NCBI GenBank assembly: GCA_015068335.1
Contig: SVKT01000086.1
Location: 1 to 6,974, forward strand
Length of the DNA: 6,974 nucleotides
Direction: 5' to 3'
Source: Oscillospiraceae bacterium
GTDB lineage: Bacteria > Bacillota > Clostridia > Oscillospirales > Oscillospiraceae
The notes beneath the pieces are model-generated. The model was not told the origin of the DNA and did not search any database. It saw only the letters and a list, made by a program, of their open reading frames with translations. This document shows positions 1 through 5,026 of the stretch, one piece after another; position 1 is the first letter of the stretch; each line of letters starts with the position of its first letter. The position numbers and the translations under genes were made by a program.

Positions 1-1272
1 GATGGCCAGACCAGTCAGGGTGATGGAGGTGCTTCCGATGTCAAAGGTGATGCCGGAAGAAAAGCCAAGGCCGCACACCAGAATGACGGCCGCGATGATC
101 AGGTTGCGGCTGTTGGTGAAGTCCACGCGGTTCTCCACAACGTTGCGCACGCCGATGGCAGAGATCATACCGTACAGAATGAAACTGACGCCGCCGATGA
201 TAGCCGCGGGGATGGTGTTGACGATATAGGCAAACGCAGGGCTGAAAGACAGCACGATGGCATAGAGGGCGGCCAGTCGGACCACACGGGGATCATACAC
301 GCGGCTGAGCACCAGAACGCCGGTGTTCTCACCGTAAGTGGTGTTGGCGGGGCCCCCGAACATAGCAGAGAGGGAGGTTGCAATACCGTCGCCGATCAGG
401 GTGCGGTGCAGACCAGGCTCTTCAATGAAGTTGTCACCCACGGTGGCGGAGATCGCAGACATATCGCCGATGTGCTCCATCATAGAAGCGATGGCGATGG
501 GCGCCATCACCAGGATGGCGGAAATATCAAACTTGGCAATGTTGCCGCCCAGATCGGTGACAAAGGGCTGGAAGCCCAGAATGGGAGTCAGACCACCGAA
601 CAGGCCGTTGACATCCAGGCCGGAGAAATCCACCTTGCTTGCCAGCAGCGCCACGATATAGGGGATGACCACGCCCAGCAGGATGGGAACGATCTTGATC
701 ATACCCTTGCCCCAGATGTTGGCGATGACAATAACGGCGATAGACAAAATGGCCAGCCACCAGCAGGTGGAGGCGTTGGACACGGCGGAGGGGGCCAGAT
801 TCAATCCGATGAGGATGATGATGGGGCCGGTGACCACGGGGGGCAGGAAGCGCATAACCTTATGGACGCCCACCACTTTGATGATGGCGGCCAGAACCAC
901 ATACAGCAGACCAGCCACAACGATACCGCCGCAGGCATACTGCAACTTCACAGCGGGATCCATCCCGGCGTAAATACCGCTGTCCATCGCGCCCATCGTG
1001 GCAAAGCCGCCCAGGAATGCGAAGGAGGAGCCCAGGAAGGCAGGCACCTTCATCTTGGCACAGATATGGAAGAACAACGTGCCGATACCGGCGAAGAACA
1101 GGGTGGTCTGAATGTTCAGGGGCAGGCCGTAACTCTGCACCAGAATGGGCACCAGCACGGTGGCACCGAACATAGCGAACATATGCTGCAAGCCCAGGAT
1201 CAGCATTCTGGGGACGCCCAGTTTCCGCGCGTCGCGGATGGGCTCTTGCCCGATGGTGGTTTTCTCGTTCAT
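1..1272 (-). CDS. uraA: Uracil permease, NCS2 family (C-terminus beyond window)
   Basis: This is a cytoplasmic-membrane uracil:proton symporter for pyrimidine salvage. The 424 codons in the window run to the left edge with no stop. NCS2/UraA-type permeases are about 420-450 residues, so only a short tail is missing. The first membrane segment carries the family stretch GLQHMFAMFGATVLVP (about residues 27-42). MMEHIG (Glu266) aligns by context with the uracil-binding glutamate of E. coli UraA, and NTTYGENTGV has the conserved YGEN (313-316, Glu315). The start at 1272 is supported by AGGAG (1280-1284) seven bases upstream. The gene has its own promoter and a leader with a terminator, so it is probably attenuated. 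The specific uracil assignment rests on the YGEN and EHIG motifs. A broader nucleobase range is possible but less likely. Confidence 0.93.
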   Translation of the reverse strand, partial: MNEKTTIGQEPIRDARKLGVPRMLILGLQHMFAMFGATVLVPILVQSYGLPLNIQTTLFFAGIGTLFFHICAKMKVPAFLGSSFAFLGGFATMGAMDSGIYAGMDPAVKLQYACGGIVVAGLLYVVLAAIIKVVGVHKVMRFLPPVVTGPIIILIGLNLAPSAVSNASTCWWLAILSIAVIVIANIWGKGMIKIVPILLGVVIPYIVALLASKVDFSGLDVNGLFGGLTPILGFQPFVTDLGGNIAKFDISAILVMAPIAIASMMEHIGDMSAISATVGDNFIEEPGLHRTLIGDGIATSLSAMFGGPANTTYGENTGVLVLSRVYDPRVVRLAALYAIVLSFSPAFAYIVNTIPAAIIGGVSFILYGMISAIGVRNVVENRVDFTNSRNLIIAAVILVCGLGFSSGITFDIGSTSITLTGLAI

Positions 1273-1304
1273 TACTCTTCTCCTCTCTCAATTTACAGAT
1301 GCGC

Positions 1305-1330
1305 AAAAAAATACCGGCACCAATGCCGGT
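1305..1330 (-). terminator. Leader terminator (attenuator) before uraA
   Basis: On the minus strand a perfect 7-bp stem (ACCGGCA / TGCCGGT, 1324-1330 and 1313-1319) with loop TTGG is followed by one A and seven Ts (1305-1311). It lies between the uraA promoter and start codon, 32 bases ahead of the ATG, so it must be read through for expression. The first base of the stem is the last base of the leader-peptide stop codon. There is no T-run on the plus side, so it works for the minus direction only. Confidence 0.85.
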
Positions 1331-1392
1331 CAATTAAAAGAAAAGTGGGAAAAAGAAGCCGCAGAAACGGCGAAACCCGTCAGACTGTGCAT
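1330..1392 (-). CDS. Putative leader peptide of the uracil permease
   Basis: A 20-codon ORF, MHSLTGFAVSAASFSHFSFN, lies in the uraA leader between promoter and terminator. Its ATG is eight bases after a clean GGAGG (1401-1405, minus strand), as good as the sites of the real genes here. The second half is built from U-rich codons (TCT, TTT, TCC, TTC). The stop TGA is at 1330-1332, and its last base is the first base of the terminator stem. A ribosome finishing this ORF would cover the stem, which suggests a role in transcription attenuation rather than a functional peptide. The Ser/Phe content is probably a by-product of the U-rich RNA. It may be a chance ORF. The ribosome site and the exact stop placement argue against that, but no homologue was checked. 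Confidence 0.5.
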   Translation of the reverse strand: MHSLTGFAVSAASFSHFSFN

Positions 1393-1425
1393 ACGCTTCC
1401 CCTCCCCCTCGTTCTTTTCTGCCTC

Positions 1426-1454
1426 ATTATACAAAATCACGCCCCATTTTTCAA
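1426..1454 (-). promoter_or_regulatory. Promoter of uraA, near-consensus sigma-A type
   Basis: On the minus strand TTGAAA (1449-1454) and TATAAT (1426-1431) are separated by exactly 17 bases, five and six matches to consensus. The predicted start near 1419 gives a leader of about 145 bases containing the leader ORF and the attenuator. It lies just downstream of the terminator of the previous operon, so uraA is an independent unit. Confidence 0.85.
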
Positions 1455-1500
1455 GGTTCGACCAAAGCGGCGCGCAGACAAAAAACAGATCGAAAATTGT

Positions 1501-1531
1501 AAAAAATGACGGTGCAGTCGCACCGTCATTT
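1501..1531 (-). terminator. Terminator of the Nudix-DUF3783-DUF523 operon
   Basis: A perfect 12-bp stem (AAATGACGGTGC, loop, GCACCGTCATTT) with a 4-base loop at 1516-1519 is followed on the minus strand by a run of T (1501-1506). The TGA stop of the DUF523 gene (1526-1528) lies inside the stem, so coding and termination signals overlap. Confidence 0.9.
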
Positions 1532-1957
1532 CAGCAGTTCTTTGATTTGAGATTCGCCGTACACCGCGACGCCGTGGGCGGCGAGCAACTGCGCCGTAAC
1601 GCCGCTGCCCTCCCGCAATTTACCGCTGTGGGTGCCGTCGTAGATCTCCCCACAACCGCAGGAGGGACTGCGCTCTTTCAGCACTGCGGCTTCGCAGTCA
1701 AGCAGCCGGCACAGCCGCAAGGCTTCCTCCGCCCCTCGGCGATACTGTGCCGTTACATCTGTTCCGTCCTTTGTCAGCACCCGCTCTCCCAGCCGCTCCG
1801 CAGGCGGTCTTGGCGTGGGAAGGCCGCCCAACTGCTCGGGGCAGACCGGGATCAGGGTGTGGTGCGCCGTCAGCGCCACCGCATCGGCGCAGGGCTTGGA
1901 CGCGCCGTCATACCGGCAGCAAGTGCCCAGCAGGCAGGCTGAGATCAGGATCTTCAT
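1526..1957 (-). CDS. DUF523 family protein (TudS-like, possible Fe-S desulfidase)
   Basis: This 143-residue protein is a single full-length DUF523 domain. Visible family motifs are SACLLGTCCRYDG (6-18), PVCPEQLGGLPTPR (37-50) and KERSPSCGCGEIYDGTHSG (94-112). Cys8, Cys39 and Cys100 are spread as expected for three cysteines holding a [4Fe-4S] cluster. Known: the characterised member TudS uses such a cluster to remove sulfur from 2-thiouracil. Inferred: a similar desulfurising role here, probably cytoplasmic, with substrate unknown. Many stand-alone DUF523 proteins are uncharacterised. The gene starts seven bases after the DUF3783 stop, with GAGG overlapping that stop, so it is the last gene of a three-gene operon. 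Its stop codon sits in the terminator stem. The uracil permease follows as a separate unit. Confidence 0.85.
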   Translation of the reverse strand: MKILISACLLGTCCRYDGASKPCADAVALTAHHTLIPVCPEQLGGLPTPRPPAERLGERVLTKDGTDVTAQYRRGAEEALRLCRLLDCEAAVLKERSPSCGCGEIYDGTHSGKLREGSGVTAQLLAAHGVAVYGESQIKELLK

Positions 1958-1964
1958 ACCTGCC

Positions 1965-2351
1965 TCACTTCCCTGTCATCTCCTGCCGCTCCCGCCGCAG
2001 TTCGTTGTATAGTTTCACCGCATCCCATTCCCGGTTATGCTGCGTCAGTACCGCTTTCAGGCAATCGGCGCCGACGCCCGCGCCGCGCAGAGCGGAGAGC
2101 ACCTCGTCCAGTTTGTCCTCCAATTCGCACAGCACCAGCATCGTACCGCCCAGAGGGGCGCCGGTATAGTCCTCGTTCTCCGCATCCTCGTCATAGATCT
2201 CGCTCCACGGGTCGAGCAGTTCCTCCAACGGCTTGTTGTAGTTCTTGCGGGCCACCGGCACGATCTCCACGTCCAGCGGGGCAACGGCCCTGTCCACCGA
2301 CAGCGCCAGCATCAGGCTGTTCATCTCAAACATCAGCATTTTTCCGCTCAT
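1965..2351 (-). CDS. DUF3783 domain protein
   Basis: This small acidic soluble protein has 128 residues and no signal peptide or membrane segment. The C-terminal half fits the DUF3783 pattern: a hydrophobic strand (GGTMLVLCELEDKLDEVL), then GAGVGADCLKAVLTQHN with the Lys-Ala-Val-x-Thr core, a Trp a few residues on, and a closing LYNELRRER helix. The first half (MLMFEMNSLMLAL, later VEIVPVARKNY) and the acidic linker DPWSEIYDEDAENEDY (about 47-62) are not assigned. DUF3783 has no known function to me, so none is given. Start: AAGGAG lies eight bases before the ATG. It sits 13 bases after the Nudix gene and seven before the DUF523 gene, so all three are very probably co-transcribed. Confidence 0.8.
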   Translation of the reverse strand: MSGKMLMFEMNSLMLALSVDRAVAPLDVEIVPVARKNYNKPLEELLDPWSEIYDEDAENEDYTGAPLGGTMLVLCELEDKLDEVLSALRGAGVGADCLKAVLTQHNREWDAVKLYNELRRERQEMTGK

Positions 2352-2364
2352 AACCGTTTCTCCT

Positions 2365-2832
2365 TTATACGATAGTCGTTCCGTCCAGCACCGCCTGCAC
2401 CAGCCGCTCCCCCTGATAGCGCAGTTTCAGAGAGAAAAACGGCCGGTCCTCCTCCAAAAGGCGAAGGAAGATCTTGTCCCCTTCCCACAGCGGCAGCGAC
2501 AGCAGTTCCGTCTTTTTGATCCAGGCCAGTTCGCCCTCGTCGCAGACGCCCGCTTCCCCTTCCCAGCCGGTGGCTGTGAACAGGTGCATATACTCGGTGG
2601 GATATGCGTCGGAAACAAAGGTCACCAACCCCCGGTAACAATAGTCCGTCAGCGTCAGCCCGGTCTCCTCACGGGTCTCCCGCAGGACGCAGTCCTCTGG
2701 GCTCTCCCCCTCCTCAAACTTGCCGCCCACGCCGATCCACTTATCGCGGTTCATATCATTCTCTTTCTTCACGCGGTGGAGCATAAGATATTCGTCTCCG
2801 CGTTCCAGATAGCACAGGGTGGAATTGATCAT
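2365..2832 (-). CDS. Nudix hydrolase, MutT/8-oxo-dGTP diphosphatase-like
   Basis: This 155-residue cytosolic hydrolase splits a nucleoside-diphosphate bond, with Mg held by the Nudix box. The box is complete: Gly37, Glu43, then Arg51-Glu52-Thr53-x-Glu55-Glu56-x-Gly58-Leu59 (GX5EX7REUXEEXGU). The N-terminal MINSTLCYLERGDEYLMLHR and KWIGVGGKFEEGE, and later FVSDAYPTEYMHLF and LPLWEGDKIFL, are typical of the Firmicutes group usually annotated as 8-oxo-dGTP diphosphatase. That would place it in cleaning oxidised nucleotides from the pool. The substrate is inferred, because Nudix specificity cannot be read from the box. The start is set by AAGGAG nine bases upstream. An ATG seven bases further upstream is out of frame. 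It is the first gene of a three-gene operon with its own likely promoter. Confidence 0.9.
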   Translation of the reverse strand: MINSTLCYLERGDEYLMLHRVKKENDMNRDKWIGVGGKFEEGESPEDCVLRETREETGLTLTDYCYRGLVTFVSDAYPTEYMHLFTATGWEGEAGVCDEGELAWIKKTELLSLPLWEGDKIFLRLLEEDRPFFSLKLRYQGERLVQAVLDGTTIV

Positions 2833-2853
2833 CGGGCATCTCTCCTTTTCTTG

Positions 2854-2882
2854 ATTATACCCGCAGGGGCGGGAAAAGAAAA
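2854..2882 (-). promoter_or_regulatory. Probable promoter of the Nudix operon
   Basis: On the minus strand a perfect TATAAT (2854-2859) lies about 22 bases before the Nudix start. At 17-base spacing the -35 is only TTTTCT (2877-2882), a weak match. The site lies after the permease terminator, where a new start is needed. The -35 position is uncertain. Confidence 0.55.
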
Positions 2883-2915
2883 GCCTCTTTTCGCGTGCCG
2901 TCCCACTTGTCGGCT

Positions 2916-2948
2916 AAAAAAGGCGAGACCCTTTTCAGGGTCTCGCCT
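2916..2948 (-). terminator. Terminator of the APC permease gene
   Basis: A perfect 11-bp stem (AGGCGAGACCC / GGGTCTCGCCT, loop at 2932-2937) is followed on the minus strand by six Ts (2916-2921, the last shared with the stem). It begins 19 bases after the permease stop codon. A second, outer 6-bp complement (2910-2915 with 2957-2962) flanks it and could extend the structure. Confidence 0.92.
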
Positions 2949-2967
2949 CTGCGGTCAGCCGATAGAG

Positions 2968-4320
2968 TTATGCCTTCTTGGGAGCGCGATAGAACAGGTT
3001 GCCGATGATCATAATCACGGCGAACACGATCAGGTAGAACAGCACGACCTTGCCGTAAGCAGCGAAGGCAGCGTACACCATAAACACGCAGCCGCCCAGG
3101 CCCAGAATGGGCATCACGAAGCGCTTGAAACCGTTCAGTTCACGGCTCTTGACGATGAACATAATGAACATCGGGATATACATACCGTACAGGGTAACGA
3201 TGGGCAGTTCGGAACTGTCGAAACTGAAACTGCCGAACCAGGGAGCGGTCAGGTTGGCGCCGTAGAAGTACAGCAGCCAGAAGCCATCCAGAGCCAAAGA
3301 CAGGATGGCGGAGTTGCTGGGCATATTGGTGGCAACATCAACCTGCGCAAACAGTTCGGGCTTGGGGCCCTGGCCGCGGGCAGCCAGCGCATACATACCA
3401 CGGCAGCAGGAGAGCATCAGGCCGTTGAGGGTGCCCAGGCAGGAAATAACGATGAGCACGAACACCAGGGTGCCGGCAGTCTCACCGAACACGCGCTGGA
3501 ACGCCATCTTGGCGGCGGCTTCGCCGCTGGCCATCAGTTCCTCGGTGGTAACGGCGCCGTTCAGGCCGATGTAGTAGCAGATGTAGATGGCAACCACGAT
3601 GAAGGAACCCAGGATCAGAGCGCGGGGCAGGGTCTTCTTGGCATCCTTCAACTCGGCGTTGATGGAGGTGGCCAGGATCCAGCCCTCATAGGCAAAAGCC
3701 ACAGCCACAGCAGCGGGCATCAGGCCGCCGCCGGAAGTTGCCATAGAAGCAGCCTCGCTGAAATTCTGTGCCATCTGGCCGTTGCCAAGGCCAACGATGG
3801 TACCGATCACAGCCATCAGCACCAGAGGGATCATCTTGATCACGGTGGTGGAGATCTGGAACTTACCTGCGAGTCTGGGAGCAAGCGCATTCATACCATA
3901 ACTCATACACAGGAAGAATGCAGTGATCGTCATACAGGAACCGCCGGTGATGTCCCAGCCCAGCAGCACGCAGGCATAGCGGGCGCTGACCCAAGCCAGC
4001 ACGGAAACCAGGCAAGGGGTATAAATGGTTGCCATAAACCAACCGATATTATAAGCGTAGCGGTTGCCGAGGGTGGCCTCTGCATAGTCCACCAGGCCGT
4101 TGACCTTCTCGTACTTGGTTGCCATCGTGGCAAACACGTAAGAGCAAACGACCATAATCGCGCCGACGATCAGCCACGCCAAAATGCCCATAGGCATATT
4201 GCCGCCAGTCTTTTTCAGGACGGTCTCGGCCTTAAAGAAGACGCCGGAACCGACCACGGTGCCCACGACCATACAGATAGCCGTTGCTAATCCGTATTTC
4301 TTTTCCAGTTTGTTGTCCAT
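2968..4320 (-). CDS. APC-family amino-acid permease (SteT/LAT-like)
   Basis: This 450-residue inner-membrane amino-acid transporter is the usual length for the APC superfamily, with about twelve hydrophobic segments across the whole protein. The first segment has the substrate-site glycine motif GTVVGSGVFF (20-29). In the middle are AFAYEGW (Glu212) and the cytoplasmic loop AELKDAKKTLPRALILG (222-238), the classic E-L-K-x-x-x-K-x-x-P-R-A signature. The closest general type is the SteT/LAT exchanger group (serine/threonine or neutral amino acids). The true substrate cannot be read from sequence. Start: GGGAG seven bases before the ATG. It lies 76 bases after yjbQ with no terminator between, so read-through is possible. 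That gap also carries an inverted repeat that could be an operator. A strong terminator follows. Confidence 0.93.
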   Translation of the reverse strand: MDNKLEKKYGLATAICMVVGTVVGSGVFFKAETVLKKTGGNMPMGILAWLIVGAIMVVCSYVFATMATKYEKVNGLVDYAEATLGNRYAYNIGWFMATIYTPCLVSVLAWVSARYACVLLGWDITGGSCMTITAFFLCMSYGMNALAPRLAGKFQISTTVIKMIPLVLMAVIGTIVGLGNGQMAQNFSEAASMATSGGGLMPAAVAVAFAYEGWILATSINAELKDAKKTLPRALILGSFIVVAIYICYYIGLNGAVTTEELMASGEAAAKMAFQRVFGETAGTLVFVLIVISCLGTLNGLMLSCCRGMYALAARGQGPKPELFAQVDVATNMPSNSAILSLALDGFWLLYFYGANLTAPWFGSFSFDSSELPIVTLYGMYIPMFIMFIVKSRELNGFKRFVMPILGLGGCVFMVYAAFAAYGKVVLFYLIVFAVIMIIGNLFYRAPKKA

Positions 4321-4346
4321 TGGTTTTCTCCCTTTTCCTCTTTTTT

Positions 4347-4391
4347 GGTGTTAATATGCAAAATATGATGCGTTCCGCACATATTTACACC
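4347..4391. repeat. Imperfect inverted repeat upstream of the permease
   Basis: GGTGTTAATATG (4347-4358) and CATATTTACACC (4380-4391) are complementary at 11 of 12 positions, with a nested TGCG-TTC-CGCA (4369-4379) that abuts the right arm. GGTGTTA also recurs at 4393-4399 across the yjbQ stop codon. On the minus strand the structure is followed by As, not Ts, so it is not a terminator for the gene ending there. It occupies the space where the permease promoter should be. An operator is plausible. I found no convincing -35/-10 pair in the gap. Confidence 0.5.
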
Positions 4392-4396
4392 CGGTG

Positions 4397-4849
4397 TTAT
4401 TCGCCCATAACCTGAAACACGATCTCCCGTTCCCGGTTCCGCGTGTCACATTCCACCAGCGTCAGGTTCTGCCAGGGACCGACCATCAGCCGTCCGTCCA
4501 CAAAGGGAACGGTAATGAAGGGCGAGAGCAGCGCCGCCTTGATGTGGGAAGACCCGTTGTCGTCGTGCCAGGTGTCGTGGTGGTGATAGGGCACCACCCG
4601 TCCCCGCTCATCCAGATACGGAGAGAAACGGTCCAGCGCGTCCTTCAAATCGTGTCCCACGATGCCCGGTTCAAACTCCAACGTGGTCAGCGCCGACACG
4701 CCGCCGGTGGTGAACCCGGTGACGATGCCGGAGGAGATCCCGTGCCGCCGGCAGGCTTCCGTCACCGCGTGCTGGAAATCCTGCGTGACATCGATCATCC
4801 CCATATGGGCTCTGGTATGGTAGTTTTTTCGTTCTGTGTAGACTGCCAT
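4397..4849 (-). CDS. yjbQ: YjbQ/UPF0047 family protein
   Basis: This 150-residue soluble protein is a complete single YjbQ (UPF0047) domain. Visible features are the histidine/aspartate cluster YHHHDTWHDDNGSSH (88-102), which in this family lines a metal or phosphate site, followed by IKAALLSPFITVPFVDG and the signature GRLMVGPWQNLTLVE (119-133). Most relatives have G-T-W-Q where this one has G-P-W-Q. Known: E. coli YjbQ shows weak thiamin-phosphate synthase activity in vitro, and its real role is open. The frame is open 14 codons further upstream, but the start at 4849 is chosen because GGGAGGA precedes it directly, with only three or four bases between. The upstream ATGs have no ribosome site and fall in the promoter. 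It is divergent from the nitrilase gene. Confidence 0.88.
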   Translation of the reverse strand: MAVYTERKNYHTRAHMGMIDVTQDFQHAVTEACRRHGISSGIVTGFTTGGVSALTTLEFEPGIVGHDLKDALDRFSPYLDERGRVVPYHHHDTWHDDNGSSHIKAALLSPFITVPFVDGRLMVGPWQNLTLVECDTRNREREIVFQVMGE

Positions 4850-4874
4850 AAATCCTCCCAACGATGCTTTTTGC

Positions 4875-4904
4875 ATTGTAACACAATTCAAAGTGTGTTA
4901 CAAT
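4875..4904. promoter_or_regulatory. Palindromic two-way promoter/operator between yjbQ and the nitrilase gene
   Basis: ATTGTAACACA (4875-4885) and TGTGTTACAAT (4894-4904) are perfect 11-bp inverted arms with an 8-base spacer. Because of this symmetry, TTGTAA-N17-TACAAT occurs on both strands. On the minus strand, toward yjbQ, the -35 is 4898-4903 and the -10 is 4875-4880. On the plus strand the -35 is 4876-4881 and the -10 is 4899-4904. The minus promoter is well placed for yjbQ. Repressor binding to the same palindrome is possible. Confidence 0.6.
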
Positions 4905-4928
4905 GACCATTGTAAAAAATCGTTACAA
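4898..4928. repeat. Further TTGTAA/TTACAA half-sites next to the palindrome
   Basis: TTACAATG (4898-4905), AC, CATTGTAA (4908-4915) is a second palindrome with perfect 8-bp arms that shares its left arm with the first. GTTACAA recurs at 4922-4928. In all, four alternating half-sites (4876, 4897, 4910, 4922) occur within 53 bases. This is more than a promoter needs and suggests a binding array. I do not recognise the regulator: it does not match the Fur/PerR, Rex or BirA consensus as I know them. Confidence 0.55.
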
Positions 4929-4972
4929 ACGGCAAAATTACCGTTGGAAACAACACTTTAAAGCAGTAAATT

Positions 4973-5000
4973 TCGACAGATTGCACATCTGCCCTATGCT
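4973..5000 (+). promoter_or_regulatory. Candidate proximal promoter of the nitrilase gene
   Basis: TCGACA (4973-4978) and TATGCT (4995-5000) are spaced by 16 bases, five and four matches to consensus. They would give a leader of about 20 bases before the start at 5027. The upstream palindrome offers an alternative start with a leader of about 115 bases, so it is open which one is used. Confidence 0.4.
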
Positions 5001-5026
5001 AAAAAATACAGAATCGAGGTATTTTT

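Noticed and set aside
1305..1419. Purine, preQ1 or PyrR-type regulatory RNA in the uraA leader
   Set aside because: I could not find the conserved cores of these elements. The leader ORF plus U-tract plus terminator explains the region better. This is a by-eye judgement, and a covariance-model search would settle it.
406..1509. Plus-strand open frame of 367 codons opposite uraA
   Set aside because: It is a shadow of the uracil permease: low-complexity Gly/His/Gln/Asp composition, no ribosome site, and it runs through the uraA promoter and attenuator.
2245..4290. Long plus-strand open frame of 681 codons
   Set aside because: It lies antisense to the Nudix and APC permease genes, which have clear family motifs and ribosome sites. 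Its translation is His/Gln/Gly/Asp-rich without domains, as expected from the reverse frame of a GC-rich membrane-protein gene.
4850..4891. Longer start for the yjbQ protein (14 extra residues)
   Set aside because: The upstream ATGs have no ribosome site and fall within the promoter palindrome. The extra residues are not part of the family domain.
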